Positions 32,873 to 44,034 of a stretch of DNA of 64,000 nucleotides are shown piece after piece. Made by a program: the position numbers and the translations under genes. Source of the stretch: Ruegeria sp. HKCCD7303 (lineage in GTDB: Bacteria > Pseudomonadota > Alphaproteobacteria > Rhodobacterales > Rhodobacteraceae); contig NZ_WVRE01000012.1 of the NCBI RefSeq assembly GCF_013111185.1, positions 30,800-94,799 on the forward strand, read 5' to 3'. The first letter of the stretch is position 1. Every line of letters begins with the position of its first letter. The notes below the pieces were generated by a model. It saw only the letters and a program-made list of their open reading frames with translations. It ran no database searches and was not told the origin of the DNA.

Positions 32873-33032
32873 CGCCCAAGTTTTCGAATTGCACGAAGTC
32901 CTAGCTGATGACGCTTGGACAGGTCTCGATAGTTACCTGTCTGCTAAACCCGTGCCGGTGTGCTCATGGCGTTGCTTCATAAATTTTGAGTTCATTGAAT
33001 AACGGAGTTCACCCACTGCGCTGCGCGAATGG

Positions 33033-34058
33033 TCAAAGCGCATGAATATCGATCGGATCAGAGAAACCTTTGATCCTGGTGCCACCAAATGTCTGCAACA
33101 CGTCAGCCCCTTCCAACAGATCGAAGGTTTCTTGATCAATCAACATCCGGCTTCCGGTTTTCTGCGTTTCTGCTTCCAGGCGCGCAGCAAGGTTTACGGT
33201 CGATCCGATACAAGTATACGTCGCCCGGTTGTCTGTCCCGGCATAGCCAGCGACGACTTCGCCGGTCGCTATTCCGATACCGATCTTTAGGTCGCTTTTC
33301 TCTTCTGCGCGCCGTTCGAGATTTAACATCTCGATCATGTTGTGCATTTCATGTCCTGCCGCCACTGCACTTTGCGCCGAGTTGGTCAGGGGCTGCGGAA
33401 CTCCGAAAAGAGCCATCAACCCGTCACCCAGCATCAGGCTGACAATCCCGCCATTGCTGGTAACTGCCTCGAACATCAAGGTGTAAAAGGTGTTGAGCAG
33501 GTCAATCGTATCCTCAGGAGCGAGGTTTTCCGACAAGGTCGTAAAGCCGCGAATATCACAAAATAGAACCGAAGCATTGGCGCGCTTACCACCTATGGCA
33601 AAGCCAGATTCCTGTAGGTCTTGGGCCACCTCAGTTGTTGCAAAACGCTCTAGCAGTCGCTTTTGTTCGTCCCTGAGTCTTTTCTTTTCTAGGCCGCTGG
33701 AGACGCGCGCACTGAGAAGTGTCTTGTTGACTGGTTTCGGCAGGTAGTCTTCGGCACCCAATTCAATGCAGCGTACGACATTGTCGAGTCCCTCAACAGA
33801 CGACGTCACGATCACTGGCAAATCCCGCAGTTCGGTGTCCGATTTGACAGCTTCAAGAACCTGGAAACCGTCCATTTCCGGCATCTCGATATCCAGCAAA
33901 AGCAAGTCAAATGGCTGACCAGACAACATCTCCATAGCCACTCGGCCGTTTTCCGCGACCGATGCTTGGTGGCCCAAGAGCTCTACGCTGCGAGATAAAA
34001 GCAAGCGATTGACCTTGTTGTCGTCGACGATGAGCAAATGACCGGGGGCGTCAGACAT
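33033..34058 (-). CDS. Response regulator with class III adenylate/guanylate cyclase output
   Basis: A 341-residue protein: an N-terminal receiver (LLIVDDNKVNRLLLSRS, phospho-acceptor Asp in LLLLDIEMPEMDG, Lys in YLPKPVNKTLL), a short helical linker (about 125-150), and a class III nucleotide cyclase domain (about 160-335). The cyclase shows both metal-binding aspartates (VLFCDIRGFTTLSE and LMLGDGLMALFG) and the transition-state pair in STVNLAARLE, so it should be active. Whether it makes cAMP or cGMP cannot be settled by eye. ATG 34058 lies inside the end of the Hpt gene (8-base overlap), so the two are translationally coupled. It is the probable output of the kinase-Hpt relay upstream. Confidence 0.92.
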   Translation of the reverse strand: MSDAPGHLLIVDDNKVNRLLLSRSVELLGHQASVAENGRVAMEMLSGQPFDLLLLDIEMPEMDGFQVLEAVKSDTELRDLPVIVTSSVEGLDNVVRCIELGAEDYLPKPVNKTLLSARVSSGLEKKRLRDEQKRLLERFATTEVAQDLQESGFAIGGKRANASVLFCDIRGFTTLSENLAPEDTIDLLNTFYTLMFEAVTSNGGIVSLMLGDGLMALFGVPQPLTNSAQSAVAAGHEMHNMIEMLNLERRAEEKSDLKIGIGIATGEVVAGYAGTDNRATYTCIGSTVNLAARLEAETQKTGSRMLIDQETFDLLEGADVLQTFGGTRIKGFSDPIDIHAL

Positions 34059-34392
34059 CAATCAGGCTCCGTAAGGCAGTAGCTGCAGTGGCGAGGGCGG
34101 TCTCTAAAGCGGCAGCGTCTGTTAAGTCTCCGGCTTCGGGCAATTCTCCCTGTTCGACTTTCCGGGCCAGTTCGGCAAGAGCCGTCGCACCGAACGTGTT
34201 GGCGTTCGACTTGATAGAATGTGCAGCACGGCGGTATCGGTCGGCATCGGCTTCGTTCGCGGCCGCTTTCAATTCGCCAATCATACTTGGCGCTTCGTCG
34301 AGAAAGGTGTTCACAAGCTCTGCTGCAAACTCTTCGCCTGTGGCGTCCTTTAGCTCCATGAAGATTTCATGATCAATCGGGCTGTCTGTCAT
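34051..34392 (-). CDS. Histidine phosphotransfer (Hpt) protein
   Basis: A stand-alone 113-residue Hpt domain, a four-helix bundle that shuttles phosphate between receivers. The phospho-accepting His58 is in RAAHSIKSNANTFGATALAE. It starts three bases after the stop of the giant hybrid kinase and overlaps the start of the receiver-cyclase gene. Together these complete a His-Asp-His-Asp relay: kinase and its receivers, this Hpt, then the receiver-cyclase. Confidence 0.93.
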   Translation of the reverse strand: MTDSPIDHEIFMELKDATGEEFAAELVNTFLDEAPSMIGELKAAANEADADRYRRAAHSIKSNANTFGATALAELARKVEQGELPEAGDLTDAAALETALATAATALRSLIDV

Positions 34393-34395
34393 GGA

Positions 34396-37300
34396 TCACC
34401 TTCTTGTTCTGGGGCAATTTAATAGGGCTTCGATGAGGACAGGCACGCGGATCGGTTTGGTGATATAGTCGTCCATCCCTGCTTCCAGACACATCTCACG
34501 GTCGCCCTGCATGGCGTTGGCGGTCATCGCGACTATGCGAGGACGGCTTCCATCCGGATGCGCTTTGTTGATACGGCGAGACGCTTCAAGCCCATCCATC
34601 TCGGGCATTTGCACATCCATGAAAACGACATCGTATGTCTGCCGGTTGACGCTTTCGACAGCCTCGGCACCGTTGCTGGCCAAATCAGCGCGATAGCCCA
34701 TCTGTTCCAGCAGGCGGAGTGCAAGTTTCTGGTTCACCAAATTATCCTCTGCCAGCAAAATTCGCAGTGGATGGCGCGTTGCCATGTCCGGATCGGTTTG
34801 GGGTTTGTCCTGTGGTTTTGACGGCTTTACGCGCAGCTTTTCAGTCGCGAACAGTGTGACCAGGGTATCGAACAGGTGGGATTGGCGCAAAGGTTTGGCA
34901 AGGTTGGCAGCAAAGAGCCCATCCTCCAAATCTATTTCGCGCGGGCCAAGTGAACTGAAAAGGATTAGTGGCAACCCAGGCTTCTTGGCGCGTATATGTT
35001 TGGCAAGCTCTACCCCATCCATTTCAGGCATATGCATGTCTAGAACTGCTAAATCGAACTCGATGCCTTCTCCAAGTATACTCAGCGCTTCTGACGGAGT
35101 TTCACTCGTCGTGGTCCGGGTGCCCCATTTCTCGGTTTGAAGAGACAGGATTTTGCGATTGGTGGCATTATCGTCGACCATCAAAATGCGTTTGCCTTCA
35201 AGTTCAGGCTGAGGGCCGACAAGATTGCGGGAGGACGGCTTAACTGGTTTTGCAGGTTTTGCCTGAATCTTGAAAACAAAGGTGGAACCGTTTCCCTCTC
35301 CTTCGCTTTCAGCCCACATGGCCCCTCCCATAAGTTCGGCGAGGCGTTTCGAGATCGCAAGACCCAGACCAGTGCCGCCATATTTGCGGGTCGTTGAACT
35401 GTCTGCCTGGCTGAAAGACTGAAATAGGCGGCTCATACCCTTTTTAGATAGGCCGATACCTGTGTCTCGGACTCTAAACGTCAGCTCCAGTGATCCGTTT
35501 ACCTCGGCAGATTGCTCAACTGACAGAACCACTTCTCCGCTTTCGGTGAATTTCACAGCGTTAGAGAGAAGATTCAGCAAAATTTGCCGCAATCTGGTCA
35601 GGTCCGCGCTGATCGCCTGGGGGAGTGAGTCATCGAACTCATAGGCCAAATCGAGTTGTTTCTCGGCAGCCTTGCCGCTGACTAAATCGAGCGCGCTTTC
35701 TATACATTCGCGCAGGTCGAACGGATGGTTCTCGATATCCATCTGTCCAGCTTCAATTTTCGAAAAATCGAGGATTTCGTTAATGATACCCAAAAGCGCA
35801 TCGCCACTATCGCGGATCGTATTCGCATAGTCACTTTGCTCGGCATCCAGCTCTGTGTCCATCAACAGCCCGCTCATCCCGATTACGGCATTCATGGGAG
35901 TTCGAATTTCGTGGGACATTGTCGCCAAGAAAGCACTTTTTGCTTCGTTTGCTTCCTCTGCGGCCTTTCGCGCCTCTTCGGCCTCACGGAATAGGCGCAC
36001 GTTCTCGATGGCAATTACCGCCTGATCCGCAAACGAGTACGCGAGGTCGATTTCATCTTTGGTGAAAGCCCCGGCTGTTTTCCGAGCGAACACCAACACG
36101 CCCAGACACGCTTTGCCTTTCATCAGGGGCAGCAACAAAGCGGCGCGAACGCCATGCCGATCATACGTAATCTGTTCGAATGGCGAGAGCTCGATCGTGT
36201 CCCAATCGGGCAGATGAAGCATCTTCTTGTGATGAAGAACCTGAGCAGGAAAGCTGGACATCGGATCCGGGTCGATCGGAAAACTTTGGTTGCCTTCAAG
36301 GGTGGCAACTCCTTCTGCACTGACCCTTGCGAGAACTTCGAACGTATTATCTTGCGCTGTCATGGCGGCTACCATGTCACAGGAAACCAGCCGTACGCCC
36401 GCCTCTGCAATGGCCTCGAAGACAGGTTTGATGTCGTCAGGAGATTGGCTGATCACCCGTAGAATGTCCGCACTCGCAGTCTGACGCGCCAAAGAAGCTT
36501 GAGTCTCGTTAAACAAGCGCACGTTTTCCAGCGCGATGATGGCCTGATCTGCAAAAGACTCGGCAATCGACACTTCGTCGTCCGTAAAAACCTTTGACGT
36601 CTTTCGAATAAATACCAAGTTGCCGAAACAGTCTTTCCCGCGCATCAAGGGCACCATCAAAGACGATTTAAATCCCTTTTCGCGAAAGATTTTTTTGTCG
36701 CGCCGCGGTAATTCGTCGTAGCGCCACTTTGGCATGTGTAGCGTCTTACCACTTTTGATCGACCAGGAAGGTAAATTGTCCTCGGGATCAATCGGAAGCC
36801 GATCCGTCCACTTGACTTCTTCCACACCTTGAGGAGTTGCGACAGCGACTTGCCAAATCTCAGTTCTATTGGCTTGAATGGCAATAGCCAGGTCGCAGTC
36901 TATCAGCGTCGTTGCCAGTCCGACAATCTTCTCGAATACTGGTTTGGTATCGGTTGGGGATTCAGAAATAGCTCTGAGAACGTCCGCACTTGCTGTTTGG
37001 CGGGCAAGTGCAGTTTGTGTGTCATTGAAAAGCTGCGAGTTCCGAATGGCGATAATCGCTTGCGAAGCAAAAGTTTCCATCTGCTTGATTTGCTTCTCGT
37101 CAAAAGCTGCGGGGGTTCTGCTCCCCATGCTGATGACACCAATTGTGTCGCCGTCACGTATCAACGGTACCGAAAGAACGGATCGATAACCGTCGAGGTT
37201 CGACTTCAGAACTGGATCATAATTGGGATCGGCCTGAGTATCTTCGACGTAATCGGCATGCCCATACAACAGCGCCCGTGCAGTTGCAGATGTTTCCCCC

Positions 37301-40300
37301 GGTTCAAATGGGTGCATTTTGATAAAGTCGGTGAATGCGTCTGACACGTTGTGGCCAGCAAAGAAATGGTACTTGCCATCTTCAGGTTTCTTCAGCGCCA
37401 CAAAAGCATCTTGAAGGCGGCAAATACGGGACGAAACGGCAAGCAACGCTTCCAATACCGGCTCTAAGGCGTCCGGAGATCGGGAAATAACTTCGAGTAC
37501 TTCACTCGTGGCCTTTTGATACTCCAGCGATTCTTCAACTTCTGCCGTGCGCCTTTGCACTTCCTCGAAGAGCTGCGTGTTGTTGATAGCAATCAGGGCC
37601 TGGGACGCGAATGTTTCCAGAAGGTTGATCTGTTTGCCGCTAAATGCCGACGCCTGCCTGTGTGCCATAACAATAACACCAAGCGTGCGACCATTTTTGA
37701 CAAGTGGGACCCCCAATGTAGTAAGGTAATCTCCTATCTCCGCGGCTTCTTTCCACGTGTAAGAGGCATCGTTCCGAGTATCCTCGATATAGACCGTTTC
37801 TCCATGCAACGCGGTTCGCCCTATACATGAACCTTCGTCAGGAGCTATTGGGTTGTTTGACAAGAAATCCAGGAACGCGTCGCTTACATTATGGGACACA
37901 ACCACGCGATAAAGCCCATCGTCGGCATCTCGCATGGCAAAGAACGCATACTCTGGCGAGCAGATGCGCGACGATACCTCCAGGATTGCATCCAACACAG
38001 GCGGTAGATCGTTGGGTGACCGGGAGATGACATCAAGCACCTCAGATGTGGCTGTCTGGTACTTCAGTGTCTCTTCAACTTCGGCTGTACGGGCCTGAAC
38101 TTCTTCGAACAGCTGAGTATTGTTGATCGCGATTACGGCCTGAGCCGCAAAAGTTTCTAAAAGGGCGATTTGCTTTGCATCAAACGGTGCGACTTTGTCG
38201 TGGCACAGGACTATCACTCCGACCACAGCTTTGCCCTTGATCAGCGGTACGCCCAGGAGCGAACGGTAATTCCCGATGCGCGCGGCCTCTTTCCATTTGT
38301 ACTCGTCCGCCTCGGTATCCTTGTAATAGACTGTTTCGCCTCGTGCAGCTGTTTGACCAATGCCGCTCCCGTGTCCTGCTGGCACCGGGTTAGCTTTCAT
38401 GAATTTCATGAATTCGCTGTCAAAATCGAGCATGATGTCAGTGTGATAAAGGCCGTCTTCGGGATTCAGGAACGAAATAGCGGCATATTTTGGTTCGCAG
38501 ATTCGGCTTGCGACCCTCAGGATTTCTTCGAGCACCGGTCTCAGCTCGTCTGGAGATCGCGAGATGACCGACAACACGTCAGAGGTGGCGGTCTGGTATT
38601 CCAAGGCTTGCGTTACTTCGGCTGTCCGATCCTGCACTTCCCGGAACTGGCGGACGTTTTCCATTGCGATTACGGCTTGAGCTGCAAAGGTTTGGACCAG
38701 AGCCACATCGTCGTCTGAGAAAGGCGCAACTTCACGACGATAGAGCACGATCACCCCGAGACCGGTACCATTCTTCATCAACGGAACCGCCAGAACCGAG
38801 CGGGCTCCTTCAATCTCAACCATCTGAACCCGTTTTGGGTCACGATCCCTAAAGTAAAGAGGATCGTCCGCGATGTCGTCCTGGCGAATGACCTCGCCAT
38901 CGATCATTGGTTTGATCGCAATTAATTCAGTGCGCGTTAGCGGCTCTACAAAGTTTTTGAGCGCTTCGTCAAAATCGGTTCTTGCGCCAATATTGGCCGG
39001 GATCGTTGCGAGACCGCGTTCGTGATCAGCGACACATAAAAAGGCCAACGGCGCTTTGCACAAACGGCTGGAGTTTTCGAGAATGCTTTGGAATACAGGT
39101 CTTTCGTCATCGCGGCTGCGGCTTATGACTTCGAGGATTTCTCGCGATGCTTTTTCGCGCTCTAGCCGTTCCTGAACCTCTCGAAATTGGCGCGTATTTT
39201 CTATCGCTATGACTGCGTGTTTGGCGAACTCTTCGATGAATTGCACGTCGGGATCAGAAAACGGGCGGACCTCGCGGCGGCTAACCGCAATAGCACCGAT
39301 CGCCTGTTCCCCCTGCATCAAGGGCACAACAACCCGTGACCTGATGCCTTCGATTTCGACCATTGTAACAGCCGTAGGATCACCCGAGCGGTAGAACTCG
39401 GTGTCGGCGATGTCCTCGACACGTACAACCTTGCAATTTCGTATCGCCGCCGCTGCCGTGACCGAACCATCAAGAGGCCACTCCTCTCCTAATTCAACGT
39501 CGGTTCTATCGTGCCCCCATGCACCGGCCAATTGAATATGGGTTCCCGCAGCGTTGACCAAAACTAGCGCCGCCTGATCCGCGTCACAGATTTCCGTGGC
39601 CTGCTGAAGCACGGCTTCAAAAACTCGTGCGTCATTGTCACGGCTTTTGCTGATGACACTCAGTACCTCCTGCGTCGCCGTTTGCCGTTCTAATTGTGAG
39701 CGCAGCTCCTTCATTTGGCGGGTATTGTCGATTGCGATCACAGCCTGCGCCGCAAAGCCCTCGACCAAAGAAATCTCGCTGTCTGTAAAGGGCCGCACTT
39801 CCCGACGGTAAATCCCGATGACGCCTACAGGATCACCATCCGCAGACATCAAAGGAACCGTCAGAAACGATCGGACGCCTTCTTCATCAACCAATTGGCG
39901 GCGCCAACGATCCCCGTTGATGTAGTGGTCTGTCTGGCGCAAATCGACATTGTGAATGACCCGCGCTTCCCGCACGGCTTCGGCAATCTGTAAATTCGAA
40001 TCCAAAGACCAACGATCCACGCCGACTTTATATGTGGCCAATTGATCGCCAAAATGGGCCGCATATTCCAGATGGGTTCCCGCCTCATTTACGAGGCTCA
40101 ATGTAGCTACGTCCGTTTCGCAAAGCCGGGCCGTATTTTCCAAGATCGTCTGAAATACCGGTGCTTCATCATCCCGAGACCGGGTGATCGTCTCCAAAAC
40201 GTCGCGCGTGGCACCTTCGCGAGCCAATTGGGCCTGCAACTCGCTGAACTGGCGAACATTTTCTATCGCGATGACCGCCTGAGCGGCGAAAGTTTCAACC

Positions 40301-40848
40301 AGCTGCACCTGATCGTCAGAGTATGGTCTCACTTCGTTCCGTGCCAGCATCAGGCAACCGATTGCGCTGCCACCTACCTTTAACGGGACAAACAGATTGC
40401 TCCGGCACCCATGCGTGTCGACAATGAGCTTAAAGCGCTCATCTCCTGATCTATGGAAATCGGTGTCGCCCATGTCGACAACGCGTCTGGTCTCACCGCT
40501 GAGAATAGTGTCAGTTACGATCGAGTTGCCCGGCTCCATCGTATACTTGCCGTCGCGCCAGAGCTGTTGGATATCCGGGTGTAGATTGACGCTGGCAACC
40601 AGTTTCTGACGCGCATCCCCTTCGCGTCCAAGAACCAGACCAGCAAAAAAGGCATCACAGAGATCTTTTGCCAGTGTTACAATCAGGTCGCATACCGGCT
40701 GTACATCATCCTTGGTCTCGGAGATCGCTTGCATAACCCGTGCGGTTGCTTCGAACCGCGCCTGCTGATCATCCGCGCTGAGCCCCACACTGTGCGCAGA
40801 TGACGACGCTGAACTTCCGGCTTCTTCCGATGTCCTCTTCCCATCCAC
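34396..40848 (-). CDS. Giant hybrid histidine kinase: nine GAF domains, HisKA, HATPase, two receivers
   Basis: A cytoplasmic protein of about 2,150 residues without membrane segments. Nine GAF domains follow each other at about 170-180 residue spacing; each is introduced by a helical phrase such as [15 protein letters not shown] or [16 protein letters not shown] and ends with [19 protein letters not shown] helices. Then come HisKA (His in [16 protein letters not shown], near residue 1640), HATPase ([22 protein letters not shown]), a first receiver ([11 protein letters not shown]) and a second receiver ([12 protein letters not shown]). The start is uncertain: GTG 40848 is preferred; a TTG at 40887 would add 13 residues. 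It is the first gene of the relay operon with the Hpt and cyclase genes. GAF ligands unknown; multi-signal integration is inferred from architecture. Confidence 0.9.
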   Translation of the reverse strand: MDGKRTSEEAGSSASSSAHSVGLSADDQQARFEATARVMQAISETKDDVQPVCDLIVTLAKDLCDAFFAGLVLGREGDARQKLVASVNLHPDIQQLWRDGKYTMEPGNSIVTDTILSGETRRVVDMGDTDFHRSGDERFKLIVDTHGCRSNLFVPLKVGGSAIGCLMLARNEVRPYSDDQVQLVETFAAQAVIAIENVRQFSELQAQLAREGATRDVLETITRSRDDEAPVFQTILENTARLCETDVATLSLVNEAGTHLEYAAHFGDQLATYKVGVDRWSLDSNLQIAEAVREARVIHNVDLRQTDHYINGDRWRRQLVDEEGVRSFLTVPLMSADGDPVGVIGIYRREVRPFTDSEISLVEGFAAQAVIAIDNTRQMKELRSQLERQTATQEVLSVISKSRDNDARVFEAVLQQATEICDADQAALVLVNAAGTHIQLAGAWGHDRTDVELGEEWPLDGSVTAAAAIRNCKVVRVEDIADTEFYRSGDPTAVTMVEIEGIRSRVVVPLMQGEQAIGAIAVSRREVRPFSDPDVQFIEEFAKHAVIAIENTRQFREVQERLEREKASREILEVISRSRDDERPVFQSILENSSRLCKAPLAFLCVADHERGLATIPANIGARTDFDEALKNFVEPLTRTELIAIKPMIDGEVIRQDDIADDPLYFRDRDPKRVQMVEIEGARSVLAVPLMKNGTGLGVIVLYRREVAPFSDDDVALVQTFAAQAVIAMENVRQFREVQDRTAEVTQALEYQTATSDVLSVISRSPDELRPVLEEILRVASRICEPKYAAISFLNPEDGLYHTDIMLDFDSEFMKFMKANPVPAGHGSGIGQTAARGETVYYKDTEADEYKWKEAARIGNYRSLLGVPLIKGKAVVGVIVLCHDKVAPFDAKQIALLETFAAQAVIAINNTQLFEEVQARTAEVEETLKYQTATSEVLDVISRSPNDLPPVLDAILEVSSRICSPEYAFFAMRDADDGLYRVVVSHNVSDAFLDFLSNNPIAPDEGSCIGRTALHGETVYIEDTRNDASYTWKEAAEIGDYLTTLGVPLVKNGRTLGVIVMAHRQASAFSGKQINLLETFASQALIAINNTQLFEEVQRRTAEVEESLEYQKATSEVLEVISRSPDALEPVLEALLAVSSRICRLQDAFVALKKPEDGKYHFFAGHNVSDAFTDFIKMHPFEPGETSATARALLYGHADYVEDTQADPNYDPVLKSNLDGYRSVLSVPLIRDGDTIGVISMGSRTPAAFDEKQIKQMETFASQAIIAIRNSQLFNDTQTALARQTASADVLRAISESPTDTKPVFEKIVGLATTLIDCDLAIAIQANRTEIWQVAVATPQGVEEVKWTDRLPIDPEDNLPSWSIKSGKTLHMPKWRYDELPRRDKKIFREKGFKSSLMVPLMRGKDCFGNLVFIRKTSKVFTDDEVSIAESFADQAIIALENVRLFNETQASLARQTASADILRVISQSPDDIKPVFEAIAEAGVRLVSCDMVAAMTAQDNTFEVLARVSAEGVATLEGNQSFPIDPDPMSSFPAQVLHHKKMLHLPDWDTIELSPFEQITYDRHGVRAALLLPLMKGKACLGVLVFARKTAGAFTKDEIDLAYSFADQAVIAIENVRLFREAEEARKAAEEANEAKSAFLATMSHEIRTPMNAVIGMSGLLMDTELDAEQSDYANTIRDSGDALLGIINEILDFSKIEAGQMDIENHPFDLRECIESALDLVSGKAAEKQLDLAYEFDDSLPQAISADLTRLRQILLNLLSNAVKFTESGEVVLSVEQSAEVNGSLELTFRVRDTGIGLSKKGMSRLFQSFSQADSSTTRKYGGTGLGLAISKRLAELMGGAMWAESEGEGNGSTFVFKIQAKPAKPVKPSSRNLVGPQPELEGKRILMVDDNATNRKILSLQTEKWGTRTTTSETPSEALSILGEGIEFDLAVLDMHMPEMDGVELAKHIRAKKPGLPLILFSSLGPREIDLEDGLFAANLAKPLRQSHLFDTLVTLFATEKLRVKPSKPQDKPQTDPDMATRHPLRILLAEDNLVNQKLALRLLEQMGYRADLASNGAEAVESVNRQTYDVVFMDVQMPEMDGLEASRRINKAHPDGSRPRIVAMTANAMQGDREMCLEAGMDDYITKPIRVPVLIEALLNCPRTRR

Positions 40849-41081
40849 CTGCGTTCGAGCTCCCGCGCAAACCAATGAAACACACAAGATCGCAGTTTAA
40901 AGGGCATACGATAGAAGTCACAGAGTTTCTTTGTGGACAGAATTCAACGCGCTTAAGCCGATGGTTGGTCATCTGGCAATCCAAGCAGCTCTGGTCTGGG
41001 GTAACTGGCTGGACGTTCTGAGAGGAAAACAGGCATTTGTTTGCAGAGCTTACTTCAAGCCCGTTGGCGCAACACAGTGCT

Positions 41082-42302
41082 CTACCCAAATCCAAGGAAC
41101 CACTGAATGATGAACGCGTTGGCCAAATCCACAAAAAACGCTGAGACTAACGGCAACACTATGAACGCGACTGGCGAAGGACCATAGCGTTGTGTGACCG
41201 CAGTCATGTTTGCGATGGCGGTTGGCGTTGCGCCCAAAGAGAAACCAGCGAACCCTGCCGATATCACAGCTGCGAAATAGTTTTTCCCCATCAGACGGAA
41301 GACGATGAAAATGATGAACGCTACAGCCGCAATGGATTGCAAGAGCATGGTTGTGATCAGCACGCCAGCGCTGCTGGCAAGGGTCCATAACTCCATGCTC
41401 ATCAGCGACATTGCCAAGAACACGGACAGGCTGAATTCGGAAATCACGTTCATCGCAGGGGTTCGCGCCGGCCATGAGAGCTTTGGAAGCAGCGGCGGCA
41501 ACAAGTTCGATAGCAGGATACCAGTTAAAAGGCAGGGTACGAATAAAGGCAGTTTGATCCCCGCCGCCTCAAGTGCTTCGAAGGCTGAATATCCAATTCC
41601 AATGGCGACGTGAATCCAGAGCACGCAATTCATCAGGTCAACATGGGTCAGGGTCGATGGTTGGTCGGTGGCTGGTTCCGCAACCGTCGCGACCTCCTCT
41701 TCAACGTCCGGGGCACTTGTCAGATCGTTCTTTTGGATGAGAAATCGGGCGATGGGACCGCCCAGAACGCTGGCTAAAATCAGACCAACTGTGGCAGTGG
41801 CTATTCCCAGTTCTGAAGCGCCAGTGACTTGATAGCTGTTTTCTATGGTTGGGCCCCAGGCAATGGCTGTGCCGTGACCACCAATCAAAGATGCGGTGCC
41901 CAACAGCACACCTGCTTGTGACGGCAAACCGAACACGAGCGCACCAACCATGCCAACCACATTCTGCACGAGCATAAAGGCAATCGTGAGCCCTAGCATG
42001 AGCACAAGAAGGGGCCCACCTTTGAGCAGGTCAGCGAAACGGGCGTTGAGACCAACTGTTGTGAAAAAGTAGACCAGCAAGAAATCTCTGGCGCTTAGTT
42101 CGTAACTTATCGCCCGGCCCGTGGCCAAAACTACAAGCAGAGCCAGAACGGCGGCCAAGAGGCCTCCGCTGACGGGTTCTGGGATGCTGTACTTGGACAG
42201 GACGGCATAGCGACGGGTCAGCCGTGCACCGAGGAAATAGACCAATATCCCAATTGTAACGGCGCCAAAGCTGTCGATTTCTATAGGATCAAGCAATTCC
42301 AT
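41082..42302 (-). CDS. gltS: Sodium/glutamate symporter
   Basis: A 406-residue inner-membrane protein of the GltS family with two inverted five-helix repeats. Diagnostic stretches are YSIPEPVSGGLLAA, the first re-entrant-loop region LIGGHGTAIAWGPT (with the GGxGT pattern), and the second repeat's SLGATPTAIANMTAV. Function: Na+-driven uptake of glutamate. A hydrophilic loop (about 205-225, many Glu/Thr) separates the halves. Its ATG lies inside the 3' end of the upstream AraC-like gene (14-base overlap), so they are probably co-transcribed. Length is normal for the family. Confidence 0.93.
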   Translation of the reverse strand: MELLDPIEIDSFGAVTIGILVYFLGARLTRRYAVLSKYSIPEPVSGGLLAAVLALLVVLATGRAISYELSARDFLLVYFFTTVGLNARFADLLKGGPLLVLMLGLTIAFMLVQNVVGMVGALVFGLPSQAGVLLGTASLIGGHGTAIAWGPTIENSYQVTGASELGIATATVGLILASVLGGPIARFLIQKNDLTSAPDVEEEVATVAEPATDQPSTLTHVDLMNCVLWIHVAIGIGYSAFEALEAAGIKLPLFVPCLLTGILLSNLLPPLLPKLSWPARTPAMNVISEFSLSVFLAMSLMSMELWTLASSAGVLITTMLLQSIAAVAFIIFIVFRLMGKNYFAAVISAGFAGFSLGATPTAIANMTAVTQRYGPSPVAFIVLPLVSAFFVDLANAFIIQWFLGFG

Positions 42303-42846
42303 TGTGTTTTGTGCCCTCGTCCACGCAAGTCAATTTGGTCAGTTGTGTCAGGATTGGTTTGGAACCTTTGAAGTCATCTAGTAATGCGTTGGGATCGCTT
42401 ACGTTTACCAACGTATTGTCGGCAGACCAACTACTCCCGGCAACTCTTGCAGCAATCTCTGAAAACAAGCAGGCAAAAAACGCCACTAATTGCACCGGAA
42501 CGAAAGGTGTCTCGAAACACCGTTTCTCAGACATAACGGCGGGTCTGCCATAGATGTTCAGGTGGTGCTCAGTTGAACCGGAATGCTCAGTCGCGGCAAT
42601 TTCGAATGGCGTTAGAAAAGCGCCAAGCTTCCCCGGTAGATCAATGTCGTTTGTGGCGGCTTCCACCTCTTCAAACAGATGATACGTAACTATTGGGAGG
42701 CTATGTGCTTCGGGCTCATCGCACGAGGATCGAGAAATTCCCAAGCGTGTTAGCAATTCATCGGCGTCCGGACAGGCAGTATTCAACGTGCTCAAGAACG
42801 GTCGCGCTGACGACAACCGGATCAAGGGCTGCGCAGGGCCACTCAT
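42289..42846 (-). CDS. AraC-type regulator N-terminal domain without HTH (truncated)
   Basis: A 185-residue protein resembling the N-terminal ligand-binding domain of AraC regulators of the OruR type: ADELLTRLGISRSSCDEPEA, IVTYHLFEEVEAATND, and later FSEIAARVAGSSWSADNTLV with DPNALLDDFKGSKPILTQ. A full member continues with a roughly 100-residue double HTH domain; here translation stops 20 residues later, and gltS begins within the end of the gene. It may be a decayed regulator or a stand-alone sensor domain. The short tail after ILTQ looks unrelated to the family, which favours truncation. Upstream lies a 570-base region without genes. Confidence 0.65.
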   Translation of the reverse strand: MSGPAQPLIRLSSARPFLSTLNTACPDADELLTRLGISRSSCDEPEAHSLPIVTYHLFEEVEAATNDIDLPGKLGAFLTPFEIAATEHSGSTEHHLNIYGRPAVMSEKRCFETPFVPVQLVAFFACLFSEIAARVAGSSWSADNTLVNVSDPNALLDDFKGSKPILTQLTKLTCVDEGTKHNGIA

Positions 42847-43417
42847 GTTCGACCCTCAGAATGTGCAAGGTTCATTATTCACCTCGTAGCTATTTTTTGG
42901 AACCAAAACAGGATTCCGGGATCTGAAAATTTACGCCAAAAGACGCAACTCGGTGACCGAAACTATCATGCATTGCTAATATTCTGATGTCTAAATGTTT
43001 TAAGGTCATTCGTTCGTCGGCCCCGGAAAACATTGTCCAGCTGCACTAAAGGCCGGTTGTTCACTAGCAATCAAATTGGACCCCTCGTGTGGGGTTGATC
43101 ACGCGTAAATCGACACCGAAATGGTGAATGCTCAAACTTGTGGGCCAGATTCAAAGGCTTTCTGCAAGGAAGTCAGTGGTGCCATACAGCGTTATGAGCA
43201 TACCTGCATTGGGTTGTAGATTTGCGATGTGTTTTGCACATACCCACAGAACGGCGACGTCCGGGGTGAGCCGCCAACAGTCGGACATATGTGTAACTCC
43301 AGTGCAAAAGTGTAATGGGAAACCGGCGAATTTCTGCCGGAGCTTAACAGGGCTCTTTTCATAAGGCGCATTATCGCCTTAAAACTTCTTCACCACTCAA
43401 ACCTACACCGAAGTTTC
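42847..43417. other. Gene-poor stretch of about 570 bp
   Basis: No supported gene. A 78-codon frame at 43128-43364 lacks a recognisable domain and ribosome-binding site. The left end must carry the promoter of the AraC-like/gltS unit and the right end that of the CHAP gene. No terminator with a clear T-run was found. Confidence 0.5.
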
Positions 43418-43975
43418 TTGCTAAACAGGACCAGCAAAACGACGACTTGGCCGCTGCTGACCGGCACATCCCGCGCTGTGATTGCGATGGGGTTGTTTAC
43501 GTTTGTCTCGGCCTGCGCGCAAAGCCCGAGCGACGCGGATCTCGATCCGGAACGTCAGCTAGTGGCGCTTCAAGAGGTCTCGAAAAAACACGCTCGGGGG
43601 CAAAGAGTTTGGTGTGTGCCCTACGCACGTACCCTGAGCGGAATCGAAATCCGAGGTAATGCAAAGGATTGGTGGGGGAAAGCACGCAATAGTTTTGCAC
43701 GAGGCAATGAGCCGGTTGTTGGTGCGGTTATGTCCTTTCGAGCAACGCGCGGTATGCCACTTGGCCATGTGGCCGTGGTGTCTGACATTGTCACCGAACG
43801 GGAAGTCATCGTGAATCACGCCAATTGGCACCGTAACAAGGTATCCTTGAAAATGGGCGTCAGGGATGTGTCAAAAAACAACGACTGGACGATGGTCCGG
43901 GTCGAAAGCCAGCCGGGCCAGTACGGTAGTTTCTACCCGGTGAATGGGTTTATTTATCCTGGCGGGGCCGAGTAA
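43418..43975 (+). CDS. CHAP-domain lipoprotein
   Basis: A 185-residue protein with a CHAP (cysteine/histidine-dependent amidohydrolase/peptidase) domain. The catalytic Cys is in RVWCVPYARTLSG and the His in PLGHVAVVSDI, with a later polar residue in IVNHANWH. The N-terminus, taken from TTG 43418, has a basic stretch, a hydrophobic core and the lipobox VSAC (Cys33), so the enzyme is probably anchored in the outer membrane facing the periplasm, where it may cut peptidoglycan peptides. The start is weak: no ribosome-binding site is obvious, and ATG 43487 is too close to the lipobox to be a better choice. Confidence 0.8.
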   Translation: MLNRTSKTTTWPLLTGTSRAVIAMGLFTFVSACAQSPSDADLDPERQLVALQEVSKKHARGQRVWCVPYARTLSGIEIRGNAKDWWGKARNSFARGNEPVVGAVMSFRATRGMPLGHVAVVSDIVTEREVIVNHANWHRNKVSLKMGVRDVSKNNDWTMVRVESQPGQYGSFYPVNGFIYPGGAE

Positions 43976-44034
43976 GCCAATCCGATTTCGCGTCGCGGCC
44001 ATGTGCGACCCGGCCGATCAACCAGCTTGGGCCG

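Noticed and set aside
34396..40848. Periodic similarity along the kinase gene as a DNA tandem repeat or CRISPR-like array
   Set aside because: The period of about 530 bases equals one GAF domain and the similarity is at protein level; there are no short identical repeats with spacers.
43128..43364. A 78-codon frame in the gap before the CHAP gene
   Set aside because: No recognisable domain, no ribosome-binding site, atypical cysteine-rich composition.
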